DNA of 60,000 nucleotides from Takakia lepidozioides (lineage: Eukaryota > Streptophyta > Takakiopsida > Takakiales > Takakiaceae): NCBI GenBank assembly GCA_030704615.1, contig CM060733.1:4528001-4588000 (forward strand). Reading direction: 5' to 3'. The position numbers were made by a program, and so were the translations under genes. Positions 1 to 11,257 of the stretch are shown in pieces (within the stretch, counting starts at the first letter, position 1; the number at the start of each line of letters is the position of its first letter). Below the pieces are notes generated by a model, which saw nothing but the letters and a program-made list of their open reading frames with translations, did not search any database and was not told the origin of the DNA.

Positions 1-2010
1 GTTTAAAGTCAATTGGTCCAAAACCAAAGCTCTACTTCTAGGGGACACCTCCAAGTCCACAATTGGAACTGCCCCCACTTGGGGAGATCACTTGGGCCTA
101 CTCTGGCTCAAACAGGGAGAGCCTACCAAGCTGCTTGGCCACACATTTGGTATCAACCTCACTAAAGATCAACGCATAGGTCCTACAGTTCAAAAACTCA
201 AACGCCATTTAACCTATTGGGGTTCTTGCCACCTCTCCATCACTAGTAGGGCTCTAGTTGCCAACCAGATCCTCTTGGCGAGAGTCTGGTACGTTGCCTC
301 CACATGGGGACTAGAGTCAAAAATTATTGAGGTCAAAAGGTTAACCCGGAATTTCATTTGGGGTGCCAACTCCTTGGCGGAAGGCAAAAGACCTCAAGTC
401 TCTTGGGCCCAAATATGCCTCCCCAAAACGATGGGTGGACTAGGTGTGCTTGATCCAGAAAAACAAATCATGGCACTACTAGGAAAATGGATCCCAAGAT
501 ACCTAGGACCAAAAGGTGGATGGTGGACACTTACGGTATCAGAGACCATCTTTTCATCCTCCCCTCTTAAAAGCGTCATCTGGCCTGCATCCAACCGCTG
601 GATTGTTCAAGGCTTCAATCATAAGTCCACTGGCTCTCCTCTCTGGTCTGGAAATCTTGGAACAACCTAAGATGTTTTTTGTTAAAACTGGAGCCTACCA
701 CATTCTCTGAAACATTGAGGCAACAACTGTTCCTAAATACCCCAGCCCCTTCAATAGAGGATCGAGGTTTGGCAAAGAGATGGGCAGCTTGGGAATCCAG
801 AGGGTATTCTTCTGTCAATCATCTCTGGGAGAGCACCCCTCAATCCCTTCAACAAGCTCTGGGCTGAGCTACGAGACTCCGCTCTGGAATTCAACTCATT
901 ATCCAATCAATACCGGACTCATGGAAGCTGCTGCTCAAAGATGGCCCTGAACAACTTAGACCTCACCAGTGTGTGCTAGCAAACCCCCCTTCCCTAGAGG
1001 TTCTCTACATTGCTGAGGTCTCACAGGCACTCATAAAGAGGGTTTTGTTTCCAGGAGGATGACCTCTCAGGTCGTCTCTCCTTTATGGGTAGGGACACTG
1101 TCATTCTCCCAGCTATCAATGTCTCCCATGCTCGAATCTGTCATTGGTCCACACCCAAAAAAACATTCAACCCGGTTGCTCCCAGAGGAACTCCCATCCT
1201 TTCTTGGTTACAAAAAGAAACCTTTGTCCTATTCGGGAACTTGGGCATCAATTTGTTGCAAACTGGACCCTGTTGAATGGACTTGGTCTTTCCAGGATGA
1301 ACAATAGCCTTTCTTTGCCTACTCGGCCAAAAGAGGCTACAGAGCTCTGCTGAGTGCCAAGCCCCTATTCACGAAGTGGAATGACAAATGGAGTCATGAA
1401 GGTTTCAGGGAAGAGGACTGGAAAGGGATTTGGGCTCAGGTATGGGAAAAAATGAAATCAGCCAAGATTAGTGCCTTTCTTTGGCAAGTGGCAAACAGAG
1501 TTCTCAAGGTACTTGAATTTTGATGAGGCACTACTCTGTCAATGCTGTTCCACTCAAACCATTGAATCACTGGAGCATTTTCTAATCCATTGCCAAGCAC
1601 CCCGCACCATCTGGCCTTTGGTTCAGACCTTCTTGGGATGTCATGCCTTCCACTTTGGTCAACATTCTCCTTAACTATAATCAACAAGGAAAATCCAGGG
1701 CTTCTGACTATCCAGTCTTTGAAACGCTTAGAGGAGTAGTGCTCTGGAATCTGTGGAAGAGTCGTTGTGCTTGGACCCTCAATAGTGAGAACAGTAATGC
1801 TACGGCAATCCTTACTATGGTGTTTTTTTATCTTATAATTGTTGCTAAGAAAGCTTGGGCCCAACTGTGTGCAGCAATTGCCAGGAAACCCGAGCGCAAG
1901 TTCACCCTACTCCAGACTTTCAGAGCCACTTGGGCCAACAACGGGATCATTTGTCGCTGCAATCACGATCTCACCTGTTCATGGGCAAACAGTATCCCCT
2001 CCTGCTAGCA
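1..2010 (+). pseudogene. LINE ORF2 remnant: reverse transcriptase C-terminal region and zf-RVT domain
   Basis: The first open stretch (92-670) reads as the post-palm region of plant LINE reverse transcriptases, with the typical pattern of LGHTFGINL, LVANQILLARVWY and FIWG followed by a KTMGGLGVLD segment. Further fragments at 679-867 and about 1320-1670 continue in other frames. The last contains the zf-RVT zinc-binding region: KSAKISAFLWQVANRVLK, then a CQCC pair and an EHFLIHC segment. At least three frame changes and stops separate these pieces, so the gene is dead. The polymerase active-site part (YADD) would lie upstream of the window. LINE family assignment is secure; the clade is not determined. 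Confidence 0.75.
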
Positions 2011-2579
2011 GGGGTACAGAAATCACTTATTCGGCTTCCCCGGAATTTGAGCGCTCTGAAGTCAATTGGAGGCATGTCAGATCGTCCTCATCTGCTCGTC
2101 TTCACTTCCACAGATAAACAACTTGCTCGAAAATCCCTTCTGTCTCCTTGATCCGTTCCTGTCTACTCCACTTCATCGCTCCCCTCCCTCCCTCCCTCTC
2201 TCACTATTGCTCCGTTTAGTCCGACTTCCAGCCTCAGATCCAACAATGGCGTCCAACTGGGTACAATCGCCAACAAGTCTTCATCTCTCCGATGGCAATT
2301 TAGCCAATATTTCTCCAAAGCATGGACTTATCCTTGCTTGAGATCTGCATTGTCTCTCTAGCACCTAGGAGTATCCGCTAGGGCAATTTAGTCCTAGCTA
2401 TGGTGCCACGGTTTCATAGTGTCTTGTTTCTCACTTATTGATCGAGGGTCATCCTACACGGCTTGCCATGTGAACATGCCTTATGGCAACCTACGGGCAT
2501 TCAAGGGTTTTAATTTTTTTCCCTTCAAATAACCTTCAATAAAATTCATCCAGGGCATTCCTATTCTCCAAAAAAAAAT
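1..2579 (+). mobile_element. 3' part of a LINE (non-LTR retrotransposon)
   Basis: The segment encodes, in broken frames, the C-terminal half of a plant LINE ORF2. It is followed by about 550 bp without coding signal and ends in an A-run at about 2571-2579, the usual 3' signature of a LINE. The 5' end lies outside the window. Immediately after the A-run, an unrelated small LTR-element end begins. Assignment rests on the coding remnant and the A-tail; no target-site duplication can be checked because the 5' end is not visible. Confidence 0.75.
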
Positions 2580-2617
2580 CGACTCCCATTAGATCTCTAT
2601 GGATCGGTTGAGCACTA

Positions 2618-2740
2618 GCTCTGATACCATGTAGAATTTATGGAGAGAGAGAGTGACTTGTAATTGATAATAAAGAAGATCTTACAATAGTGAGCGTGTG
2701 CTCACTTTAAGACATATGAACAGTTGTGACTATTGATACA
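2618..2740 (-). mobile_element. End of a very small LTR element (TRIM-like), LTR plus primer-binding site
   Basis: Positions 2618-2629 read GCTCTGATACCA, the complement of the initiator-Met tRNA primer-binding site TGGTATCAGAGC. It abuts a 111-bp segment (2630-2740) that starts TGTAGAATTT and ends TTGATACA, so it has TG...CA ends. This is the arrangement of a 5' LTR plus PBS on the minus strand. The LTR is unusually short, as in TRIM elements. The rest of the element is missing: the internal side is cut by the LINE A-tail after about 50 bp. Confidence 0.6.
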
Positions 2741-2766
2741 ACCAATAGGTCTAAATCACACGGATC

Positions 2767-3285
2767 ACAACTCTGCCGCATCCAAGTGCTCTACCCAGTC
2801 CGATTGGTTTGCTGACACATAATTCCGCAAGATCTGCTTCACCACGGAGTTCACTATTTCCGTTTGGCCGTCCGTTGTAGGTCGAAAGGCCGTGCTCATC
2901 TTGAGCCTCGTCCCCATTTTCTTCCAAAGTGCCCTCCAAAATTTACTTGTAAACTTTGGATCGCGGTCCTAGACAATATCCTTCGGGAGTCCATGATGTT
3001 TGAAGACGTGGGCAAAGTAAAGTCGCTCCGTCTCCTGCGTCGTTGCCGTCTCTTTGGTGGGGATGAAATGGCCCATTTTACTGAACCTATATCCACCACC
3101 ACCATGAGTGCATCGAATCCGTTTGACAGCGGCAAAGCAGTCATGAAATCCATTGAGACACTTTCCCAAGAGCCCTCTGGAATCGGCAAGGGTTGTAACA
3201 ACCCCGCTTGCTTTTTGTACTCGCTCCGGTTGGACTACCTCTGCACTGGAGACACAGCAGCCACTGTGACTGCCAAGGAATGGTG
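2767..3285 (-). pseudogene. Gypsy A fragment 1: integrase core remnant
   Basis: This stretch matches the integrase region of Gypsy B (5211-5670) closely at the DNA level. It includes the segment encoding [20 protein letters not shown] and the following catalytic-core start, but frameshifts break it. It is the downstream part of an older chromovirus copy, here called Gypsy A. Its RNase H/RT part resumes at 9842 and again at 32801. About 0.8 kb between the RNase H and integrase parts is missing at the Gypsy B junction, so that insertion was accompanied or followed by a deletion. Confidence 0.7.
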
Positions 3286-3636
3286 GACCCTTGACTCCCG
3301 GTGAAGAGTCGCGGTGAGTCTTGGCCCACCCACCACGGCCCATTGGACCGTGATGAGTCCCAAGACTCCCCACGACTCCCACCACAAGGTCTCCGCCCCA
3401 TGGTGAGTCCTATGCCACCCCCACTAAGTCCCACCAAGCTACCACCACCCCTCGTGGAACCACCCCCACTGCAACCCGGTGTGCGGGGCTCCACCTAGTG
3501 AGTGCCTCCGCCTCTTTGAGTGCCTTGGGCACTCAAGGGTGCTTCAGCCCCTGTATCTATTGTTGCCATTGCCCCCACCACAGGGGCAGCCTCTCTTGTG
3601 TCCTGACCCCCTGCCCTCAAGGCAAAGGGCCGCGAC
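3286..3636 (-). repeat. Gypsy B 3' LTR
   Basis: A direct repeat of about 350 bp matches 9517-9841. Both copies share the GACCCTTGACTCCCGGTGA end on the plus strand and the CAAAGGGCCGCGACA end. Read on the minus strand, the LTR begins TGTCGCGGCCC. This copy has about 25 bp not present in the other one. The two repeats enclose exactly the gag-pol block, which is why they are called LTRs. Confidence 0.65.
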
Positions 3637-4595
3637 ACACATGACCCCTACCAACAGGGAGTCGATGTCCTCATCGACTTGTCCATTTTGTAGAAACAAA
3701 CATACAAGTTGTGGCGTCCCACATCGAGGAGTTTGTTTCCGTACCATGGCGTCCCATGGCAAAGAACCAAACCCCCATTTGACTCTACTCTCCACTAGCT
3801 AGTTCGGCCGACTTCCTCCAAGTCACGGCCAAGGGTGGAGCCTCTCAAGCTCCTCCCAGTGCACTCTTCTTGGCCCACTTCAAGGCCAATGAACAATCCT
3901 CCCCGAGGATCGAATCGCCTTACTGCAACAACATTGTTTGCGACCGTTCATGATGCCGCTTTTGGCATCACCTTGAGCAAGGGTTCACCTTGAACCATTT
4001 TTGACTAGGAAGATAACCTTGAACCAACCGCGCGCCCCAATCACTACAATTGGGTCCGCCTTGGAATGCTGGCCTGAGGTACGCCGAAGCCGCACTACGA
4101 CTTCGTCCCGAGGTTACACGATTATAGTACGTGAACGGAAGCACGTAGCTTCCGCGTTGATCCGCACTACAAGACAACCCCCTCGGTAGCGCAGTTATAA
4201 TACGCGCACGCGCTATGTGCGCACTAGCACATGAACTCCCAAAGAAGGCGCAAGTTTCCTTGCCCCTTGGATGGGAGTCATCCGATTTTGGCACTACGCA
4301 AACACACGATTAATCCAATTTACCTCTCCCACTTTTGTAAGCTAGGATGCATTCTACACACTAGCCAACCATACCATGCATCACCATTCCAAACAAAATA
4401 GGACGCACAACATTTGGAAACCATTTCATTTATAACAAAATTTGTACAATTCAAGTTTTTGCAATTGGATTCTTGAGCTAGCTAAGCCGAGCTAAGCATG
4501 CATTTCCTCTCCCACGATCCAAGGTTGATGTCCCCATCAAAGCTTTTTCCGCTTTTAAGGTCGCCCTTCGAAAGCTGCAACCGCCTCGGATGCGT
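3637..4595. other. Gypsy B non-coding tail between chromodomain and 3' LTR
   Basis: About 960 bp lie between the end of the chromodomain reading frame and the 3' LTR. I see no open frame with recognisable content, no tRNA-like fold and no further repeat. It is interpreted as the 3' untranslated part of the retrotransposon. Confidence 0.4.
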
Positions 4596-5752
4596 TTATG
4601 AGGCACGCACCCAAGTTGCCTCAACTTGATGAGAGCCCTTCCATTTCACGAGATACTCCGTTTCTCGATTCTTGAACCTCCTCGACCTAAGCACTGCCTC
4701 CACCTCGTACTCAGGTTCATTTTCATGATCCAACAGCATAGGTGGCGGATGCAACACTTGATGCCGATTCGGATGCGCTTCATCTTTGAAGTAAGGCTTC
4801 AAAAGGGAGACGTGGAATACCGGATGCACATTGCTGTTTTTCGGCAGCTCCAATTCATACACATCCTCGTTTATAACCTTTCGGATGCAAAAGGGGCCCG
4901 CATACGGAGGTACGAACTTCGGACTCACTTCCGGAGGTAGTCAAAAATTCTTGATGTTCAACCAGACCTCCGTGCCTGCCTCAAACTTAACTTCCCTCCG
5001 CTTCCGATTCGCTTGCCGTTCATACCGTTTCCTAGCTTTGGCAATGTTGTACTTTGCAAGCTTCAACAAATGCTCGCGTTCTTCCAGCACCGCTGCTGCT
5101 GCCGGTTCCTCAACGTCCTGGGCGGCCCAACTTGTCGGCACCAAAGGTGCTTTTCCATAGACAATACAAAAGGGGAAACTCCCGTTGCGGAGTGTTTGGT
5201 GTTATTATAACAAAACTCTGCCGCATCCAAGTGTTCCACCCAGTCTGATTTGTCTGCCGACACGTAATTCCGTAAGATTTGCTTCACCACGGAATTCATT
5301 CTTTCCGTTTGGCCGTCCGTCGTAGGTCGGAAGGTGGTGCTCCTCTTGAGCCTCGTCCCCATTTTATTCCAAAGTGCTCTCCAAAATTTACTCGTAAACT
5401 TTGGATTGCGGTCGGAGACAATATCCTTCGGGAGTCCATGATGCTTGAAGATGTGGGCGAAGTAAAGCCGCCCCGTCTCCTGCGCCGTTGTCGTCTCCTT
5501 GGTAGGAATGAAATGGCTCATTTTACTGAACTTATCCACCACCACCATGATTGCATCGAATCATTTTGACAGCGGCATAGCAGTCATGAAATCCATCGAA
5601 ACACTTTCCCAAGACCCCTCTGGAATCGGCAAGGATTGTAACAACCCCGCTTGTTTTTTGTACTCGCTCCGGTTTTGTTGGCATGTGGTGCATGTCTTGA
5701 CATACTCCTCGGCCTCCTCCCTCAGTTTGGGCCAGAAATACTCTTTCTTCAA
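4596..5752 (-). pseudogene. Gypsy B integrase with C-terminal chromodomain
   Basis: The reading begins with the zinc-binding end (CTTCQQNR) at about 5690-5650. It continues through the catalytic core with MVVVDKFSKM (first Asp), [12 protein letters not shown] (second Asp) and DGQTERMNSVV (Glu). After RRFKNRETEYLVKWKG it ends in a chromodomain (about 4730-4620). Chromodomains of this type direct insertion to marked chromatin. The product would insert the element's cDNA. The coding region is split by frame changes near 5555, 5063 and 4940, so it is non-functional as read. The family call is very secure. Confidence 0.85.
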
Positions 5753-5811
5753 GAGTGTCGCGGTGCGCTTGGCTCTGTCGTGGCCCGCAAGCGGGCCATC
5801 GTGGCATTCTC

Positions 5812-7632
5812 TCAGGAGACTATATCTGATCCCTCCTTTCGCACGTAGAGGCGCTTTTGCTTGTACCGGAGCACTCCATTGTGCAAGTGGAACTGCGATT
5901 TCACCCCCATCCTCAAGTCCCGCATCACGGACTTCGCCATCTCATCCTTCCAGTAAGCCTTCCGGATCTTCCTTTGGAGCGTCGTCTTGCCCCTGTACAC
6001 CAACATGAGCTGCTGCCTTCTACTTAAAGCATCGGCCACCACATTGTCCCGTCCTGGTTTGTACTGGATATCCACGTCAAACACCGCCAAAGTGTCCTGC
6101 CACCTAAGTTGTTTTGGGGACAACTTAGGCTGTGTAGCAAAATACTTCACCGTGACATTGTCCGTGAACACCTTCACCGGGTTGGAACGAACATAGTGGC
6201 GCCAAAGCTCAAGGCAAAGCACCACCGCCTTCATTTCTTTCTCGTGCGAAGGCCACTGTCGGTCCACTTCATTCAGTTTCTTATTTTTGTAAGCCACTGG
6301 ACGTCCATCCTGCATGAGCACACCCCCAATTGCGAAGTCCGATGCATCTGTATGAATCTCAAATGGACGGTCGAACTCCGGGATTTTTAGGACTGGAGCT
6401 TCCGCCATCCGCTGCTTGAACTCGGCAAAAACTTGGCCACAAAAGGTGTTCCATACCCACACCTTGGACTTACACAGTAGATCTGACAGCGGCCCCGCGA
6501 TCTTGGCGAAATTTCTCACATACTTTCGGTAATAGGAGACGAGTCCTAGGAAAGATCGCACTCCGGGGACCGAAGTTGGAGGCTCCCAGTCCAAGATCAC
6601 CCTCACCTTTCTGTCATCCATTTTGATCCCGTCCTATGTAATCACATGTCCTAGAAACTCCATTTTTGTGACCCCGAATTCGCACTTTGAAGCTTTGGCA
6701 TACAGCTTCCCTTCCTGCAATTTTTGGAATACCCTTTTGAGGTGCTCCAAGTGCTCTTCTTTTGTTTTCGAGTACACCAAGATATCGTCGATATACACGA
6801 TCACAAAGTCATCCAACCACTCCTAGAAAAGGCTGTTCATTAATGTGCTAAAGGTCGCGGGTGCATTGGTGAGCCCAAAAGGCATCACCAAGAACTCATA
6901 TGAAACATATCTTGTCTTGCACGCGGTCTTCTCCTTATCTCCTTCTGCCACTCGGATTTGATGGTAGCCGGAGCGCAAATCGATCCCGCTGAAATACTTC
7001 GCTCCTGCCAACCGATCAAAGAGGTCGTCGATCCTTGGCAAAGGGTACCGGTTTTTGATAATCACCTTATTCAGAGCCCTGTAATCGACACACATCCGCA
7101 ATGTCCTATCCTTTTTGTCTGCAAATAGCACCGAGGCTCCGTAGGGTGACTTACTCGGCCGGATGTACCCCTTTGACATTAGATCCTTGAGCTGAACCTT
7201 CAGCTCGACCAACTCTCTGTGGCTCAACCGGTAGGATGCCTTGGTAGGCGGCTCCGATCCCGGTATCACCTCAATCTTGTGGTCAACTCCTCTTCGCGGT
7301 GGCAAGCCGCTTGGTAAATCCTCCAGCATCGCATCCTGGTATTTCTCCAAGATCCCCTTGATCCAATCTGGGCTCGGCTCCCTATCGTCTTCTTCCTCCA
7401 TTTGTCTTACGTAAAGCAAAAATTGGGGCTTGTGTGGCTCCTCCACGGCCCACTCCTTTGCTGATAGCAGGTAGATTCGCCCTCCCACTGGGTTGGGCGT
7501 TTCTGACACTCGTAAAACTTTGCCACCATTCCTACACGGTAGCGTGACTATTCTCTTGCGGCCATCTATGACCGCTCCGGATTTGCTCAAAAAGGTCATC
7601 CCCAAATGAGATCCACTCCATCGATCTCGCAA
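5812..7632 (-). pseudogene. Gypsy B reverse transcriptase-RNase H
   Basis: Reverse transcriptase motifs appear in order: [50 protein letters not shown] and [11 protein letters not shown] (YxDD box). They are followed by the connection WEPPTSVPGVRSFLGL and RNase H (FEIHTDASDFAIGGVL; KVFTDNVTVKYF; DNVVADALSRR). Two in-frame TAG stops, near 6822 and 6624, interrupt the reading. At both sites the Gypsy A copy (about 10190 and 9997) has CAG, so each stop is a C-to-T change at a CAG site. Otherwise the frame is nearly intact. Confidence 0.9.
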
Positions 7633-7772
7633 ATGGTGAAGTTCTCACGTCCCTCCCAACTCCCGAGCTGAAGAGGGACATCGAACGCCACCCTCGTCGC
7701 CAATTGTGGTTCTCATTTGGCAGAACGCACCTCAATAGAGGCCCCCACATCACTTGTTGGGAGCCCCAGCTT

Positions 7773-7961
7773 CTATGCCGTTGCCAGTGTCATGAAGGAG
7801 TGTGACGCTCCTGTGTCCATCAACAACGACACGTTAGTTCCGGAAATTATCCCACTCATGAACATTAACTGACTCCCTTTACGCAAGGCGCCAGTTTCCT
7901 GATACAACTCACAAGAGTAGTTGTCTACCTTGCAAGTCTTGGTGACCACCGCCTCCCCCAA
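7773..7961 (-). pseudogene. Gypsy B aspartic protease
   Basis: A 62-codon open stretch contains SLLMDTGASHSFM, the retropepsin active-site signature (D-T/S-G), in the expected place between the gag zinc knuckle and the reverse transcriptase. The part joining it to RT (7753-7632) is in another frame, so the polyprotein is interrupted. Confidence 0.75.
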
Positions 7962-8027
7962 GCGGCTAATGGAATCTTTGGACAGCTCCGCGGTCGCTCA
8001 AGTCATGTTCAATTGTTGGGGTTTCGC

Positions 8028-9145
8028 GCACTTCTTGGCCATGTGCCCGGGCTCCCCGCAATTAAAGCACACTCCATCGAAGGTCACCTTCTGTCCGCCA
8101 TAAGCCGCCGCACCTGATTTTCCTTTCGGAGCACCGGGTGCCGCCTTGACGTGTGAAGGCCCTCCCTTCGATTTCTATGTGCCATTGTCGCCGCGTGGCC
8201 TATCCCACTTCTTTTCCGGTCGGAAGGAGTCACCCTCCCGTCGGGTCTTCTTGTGGTTCAGCTCCGTACGGCCTTGTCTTTCGCCCCTAGGGACATCCGA
8301 GAAACATTCAGCCATTTCAATTGCCTCATTCAAAGTCTTAATTAGGTGGCTTCTCCTCCAACTTTTGCCTGGCCCATGGGGCCAGTCCCGCCACAAAGTT
8401 GAAGACCATTTCTGGTTCCGCCATATCCGCGACTTTGAGCAATAACACATTGAAAGCCTGAACGTATCCCCGAATGTCATCCGTTTGCTTCAAATTCCTC
8501 ATCTTGTCCCGGGCGACCCAGGACACGTGGAGGGGCACAAACTGTCTTTTCATAAGTTCCTTGAACCCACTCCAGCTCAAGGTTTCTGGGTTTGGACCTT
8601 GGTCATGAAGGCGTTTTTGCCACCATTGTTGAGCATAGCCCCTCAAATAGGTGGGAGCCACTTCCACCCGATCCTCGCCACTCAACTTGGCCGCCCAGAA
8701 GTACTGCTCTAGCTCCAAGAGCCAGGTATTGAGTGCCTTCTGATTTCAGACGCCCTCGAAGGTGCCGGGTTCCTTAGGCTTCACCTTAAACTTTGCCTTA
8801 GTGGAAGTAACATTAGCTGCCTTCAACACATCTTTCAAAGTCCCGCCAAACTATGCCAACAACTCCCCCCAAAAGGCTGCTGGCATGGGAGATATCTTGG
8901 TCTGGCGGAGCCTCCGGAAAGTCCTCGGGCTCCGACTCCCCAGATTCCTCCCATTCTTGAGCGGCCTCGCTTTCAAAAGTATGAATCGCCTCCTCAAATT
9001 GCCACTTCGGTGACACGTCGCCCCCATCGGGCTCACCAGGATCATCATCTTTCGGGCCGTTCCGCTTTTGCTTTTGCTTGCCCGACCCCATGATGAGGCC
9101 GATCTCAAGGACGATCGTGTACTGAACTCTAGGGTCTAATACCAA
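8028..9145 (-). pseudogene. Gypsy B gag with CCHC zinc knuckle
   Basis: The N-terminal acidic region (9145-8813) is followed, after a frame change, by a retrotransposon gag core (8718-8338) with WAAKLSGEDRVEVAPTYLRG, WWQKRLHDQ, FVPLHVSWVARDKM and YVQAFNVLLLK. A later segment on the minus strand at about 8072-8028 reads CFNCGEPGHMAKKC, a canonical CX2CX4HX4C zinc knuckle that packages RNA. At least two frameshifts break the gag frame. Its position directly downstream of the right-hand LTR (minus-strand sense) fits a gag gene. Confidence 0.75.
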
Positions 9146-9516
9146 GTATCATGCACCTCACTTCAGTAATCTCCCCTTCAAGTCATAGTTACTCGCTTTG
9201 ATGCGCGTCTAACTCCCAAACTGGTCGCCGGGCCAACTTGGAGCTTCGGCTGCTCACCGGGACATAACGGTCCCCCTTTGCTCTTCCACAAGACATTCTC
9301 TCAATTTGGGCCTAGTAGGAATTCCCTTTGGTCGTTGGCAGTCCGGAACAGCTCCCCACACCGTGGTCGCTTTCCGGCTCGCACGCTTACTCACTAGTTT
9401 TTGGTCACCAACGGGCTTGCACCGTTCTCGGGGTTACTACTCCCTATATATACTTCTGTGACTGTCCACGGGGGTTTCACAAACAACACCATCCTTTTAT
9501 GGCGAACCACCACGAA

Positions 9517-9841
9517 GACCCTTGACTCCCGGTGATGAGTCGCGGTAAGTCTTGGCCCACCCATCACGGCCCCATTGGACCGTGATGAGTCCCAAGACTC
9601 CCCATGACTCCCACCACAAGGTCTCCGCCCCATGGTGAGTCATATGCCACCCCCACTAAGTCCCACTAAGCTACCACCACCCCTCGTGGAACCACCTCCA
9701 CCGCAACCCGGCTCCGCCTCCTTGAGTGCCTTGGGCACTCAAGGGTGCTTCAGCCCCCGTATCTATTGTTGCCACTGCCCCCACCACAAGGCAACCTCTC
9801 TTGTGTCCCAACCCCCTGCCATCAAGGCAAAGGGCCGCGAC
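9517..9841 (-). repeat. Gypsy B 5' LTR
   Basis: Direct-repeat partner of 3286-3636 (see there). Read on the minus strand it begins TGTCGCGGCCC at 9841. Immediately beyond 9841, the sequence continues as the RNase H/RT region of Gypsy A, marking the outer boundary of Gypsy B. The segment 9146-9516, between this LTR and gag, has no convincing coding content and is taken as the leader. Confidence 0.65.
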
Positions 9842-10411
9842 AGTCTGACAGTGGCCTTGCAATCTTGGCGAAATTTCTCACATACTTTCGGTAATAAGAG
9901 GCGAGTTTTATGAAGGATCGCACTCCCAGGACCGAAGTCGGAGGTTCCCAATCGAAGATCGCCCTCACTTTTCTGTCATCCATTTTGATCCCATCTTGTG
10001 TAATCACATGCCCTAGGAACTCCACTTTTGTGACCCCGAATTCGCACTTTGAAGCTTTGGCATACAGCTTCCCTTCCTGCAATTTCTGGAACGTACACCC
10101 TTTTGAGGTGCTCCAAGTGCTCTTCCTTCGTTTTCGAGTACACCAAGATGTCGTCGATGTATACGATTGCAAAATCATCCAACCACTCCTGAAAGAGGCA
10201 GTTCATCAGGGTGCTAAAGGTTGTTGGCGCGTTGGTGAGCCCAAAAGGCATCACCAAAAAATCGTATGAGCCATACCTTGTTCTGCATGCCGTTTTTTCC
10301 TCATCTCCTTCCGCTATCCGGATCTGTTGATAACCCGAACGTAAATCGATCCAGCTGAAATACTTTGCTCCTGCCAACCAATCAAAGTGGTCGTCGATCC
10401 TTGACAAATGG
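9842..10411 (-). pseudogene. Gypsy A fragment 2: RT-RNase H junction
   Basis: On the minus strand this encodes the reverse transcriptase from the finger/palm ([42 protein letters not shown]) to the start of RNase H (WEPPTSVLGVRSF). A small insertion near 10095 shifts the frame. Unlike Gypsy B, it keeps CAG where Gypsy B has TAG stops. The right end (10403-10411, GACAAATGG) is the left target duplication of the giant MULE. The same gene resumes at 32801. Confidence 0.8.
10403..10411. repeat. Left target-site duplication of MULE copy 1
   Basis: GACAAATGG here is repeated exactly at 32801-32809. Removing one copy together with the element restores continuous Gypsy A reverse-transcriptase sequence, as judged against Gypsy B at about 7030-7045. 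Confidence 0.85.
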
Positions 10412-10480
10412 GAGGTTTACTATTTCATGAGCAGAAACCATGAGCCATGAGCCATGAGCCGCATGAGCCGCATGAGCGGT
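10412..10480 (+). repeat. Left terminal repeat of MULE copy 1 with CATGAGC units
   Basis: The terminal 20 bp match the right terminus with a few differences. They are followed by seven or so units of CATGAGC(C) at 10427-10480. The right end carries the same motif on the other strand (32754-32786). Such subterminal repeats are usual transposase-binding sites in MULEs; that role is inferred here. Confidence 0.75.
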
Positions 10481-11257
10481 GAGCCGAAGTCTAAGATACG
10501 CGGATTTCATGAGCGGACTCCTCCAAATTTGGAAATGCGGCAGATTAAACAAGTATTAAAATAATAGTTTTTTATTTGACCTTGCCGTTTTTGGACGTTC
10601 CAGATCATGTAATGCGGCGAAGATATGTCGTCAGTAACAAGTCCGCTCATGGTTTTATAGATCCGCTCATGGAAATAAGTGACCGTGCAACGGGAAATCC
10701 AGTATACCACTGCAAAAGGACGTCGCATACTGGCCTGTATAGAGTATTCCGCGGTTTTACATGCCTTAACATTGGAATGAAGCTGACCCTTTTGCCGCGA
10801 TTGAACCAATGGAGTCTGCACCAATACAGTCTGCAGTACTTCACAATTCTGTCTTCTTCGGGTATTCGGCGGGAAAGGTTTGCAACTGAACTGGGAAATA
10901 GGGTGCCGCATTAGGGTTCGCACGTGCGAAATTTCGGAGCGGGTTGGTGTTGGCGAAGGCCGCCTCTGGGGGTACCTACGACGATACTTGGAAATTCGGC
11001 GCCGCATTTCCTTGTCGGAGGTCGAATGAGGAGAGCAAGTTTTCGGAAAGCAGAAAAACATGAACCCTCCAACATACAAAAATACATGCACGTGGAAACA
11101 AGTGAACGATATAGTAATATCTTAGTTCGATCAAAACAGGTTACTGGTAGGCAAGACATATGTCGGACCTTTGTGTGGCCAGAGTCTGAGGTACTGGCAG
11201 CAGTACAGTTCTACTATCCGATGGGCGTACCATTGTATGTGGACCGCAAGCCAAGCT
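10481..11257. other. Left subterminal region of MULE, no gene seen
   Basis: Contains scattered GCTCATG/CATGAGC motifs (for example near 10508, 10645 and 10665). One good palindrome of the element's family lies at 10990-11011 (centre GGCGCC, with one mismatched arm base). The open frames here show no recognisable protein and no homologue in the window. Treated as non-coding terminal DNA. Confidence 0.5.

Larger units (their letters stand above)
3286..9841 (-). mobile_element. Gypsy B: chromodomain Ty3/gypsy retrotransposon (chromovirus)
   Basis: On the minus strand the order is LTR (9841-9517), gag (about 9145-8028), protease (DTGAS), reverse transcriptase, RNase H, integrase, chromodomain (about 4600), a non-coding tail and LTR (3636-3286). 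This is the Ty3/gypsy order, and the chromodomain after integrase places it among chromoviruses. It lies inside another chromovirus copy (Gypsy A), whose pieces flank it on both sides. No clean target-site duplication was found. Stops and frameshifts in gag and pol make it inactive. Confidence 0.85.

Noticed and set aside
4185-4240. Possible tRNA-like segment (CTCGGTAGCGCAG)
   Set aside because: A D-loop-like motif only; no anticodon arm, T-loop or acceptor pairing found.
10507-11091. 194-codon minus-strand frame in the left MULE arm
   Set aside because: No recognised domain, lies beyond the transposase stop in the terminal region, and crosses a palindrome. No second copy to test it.
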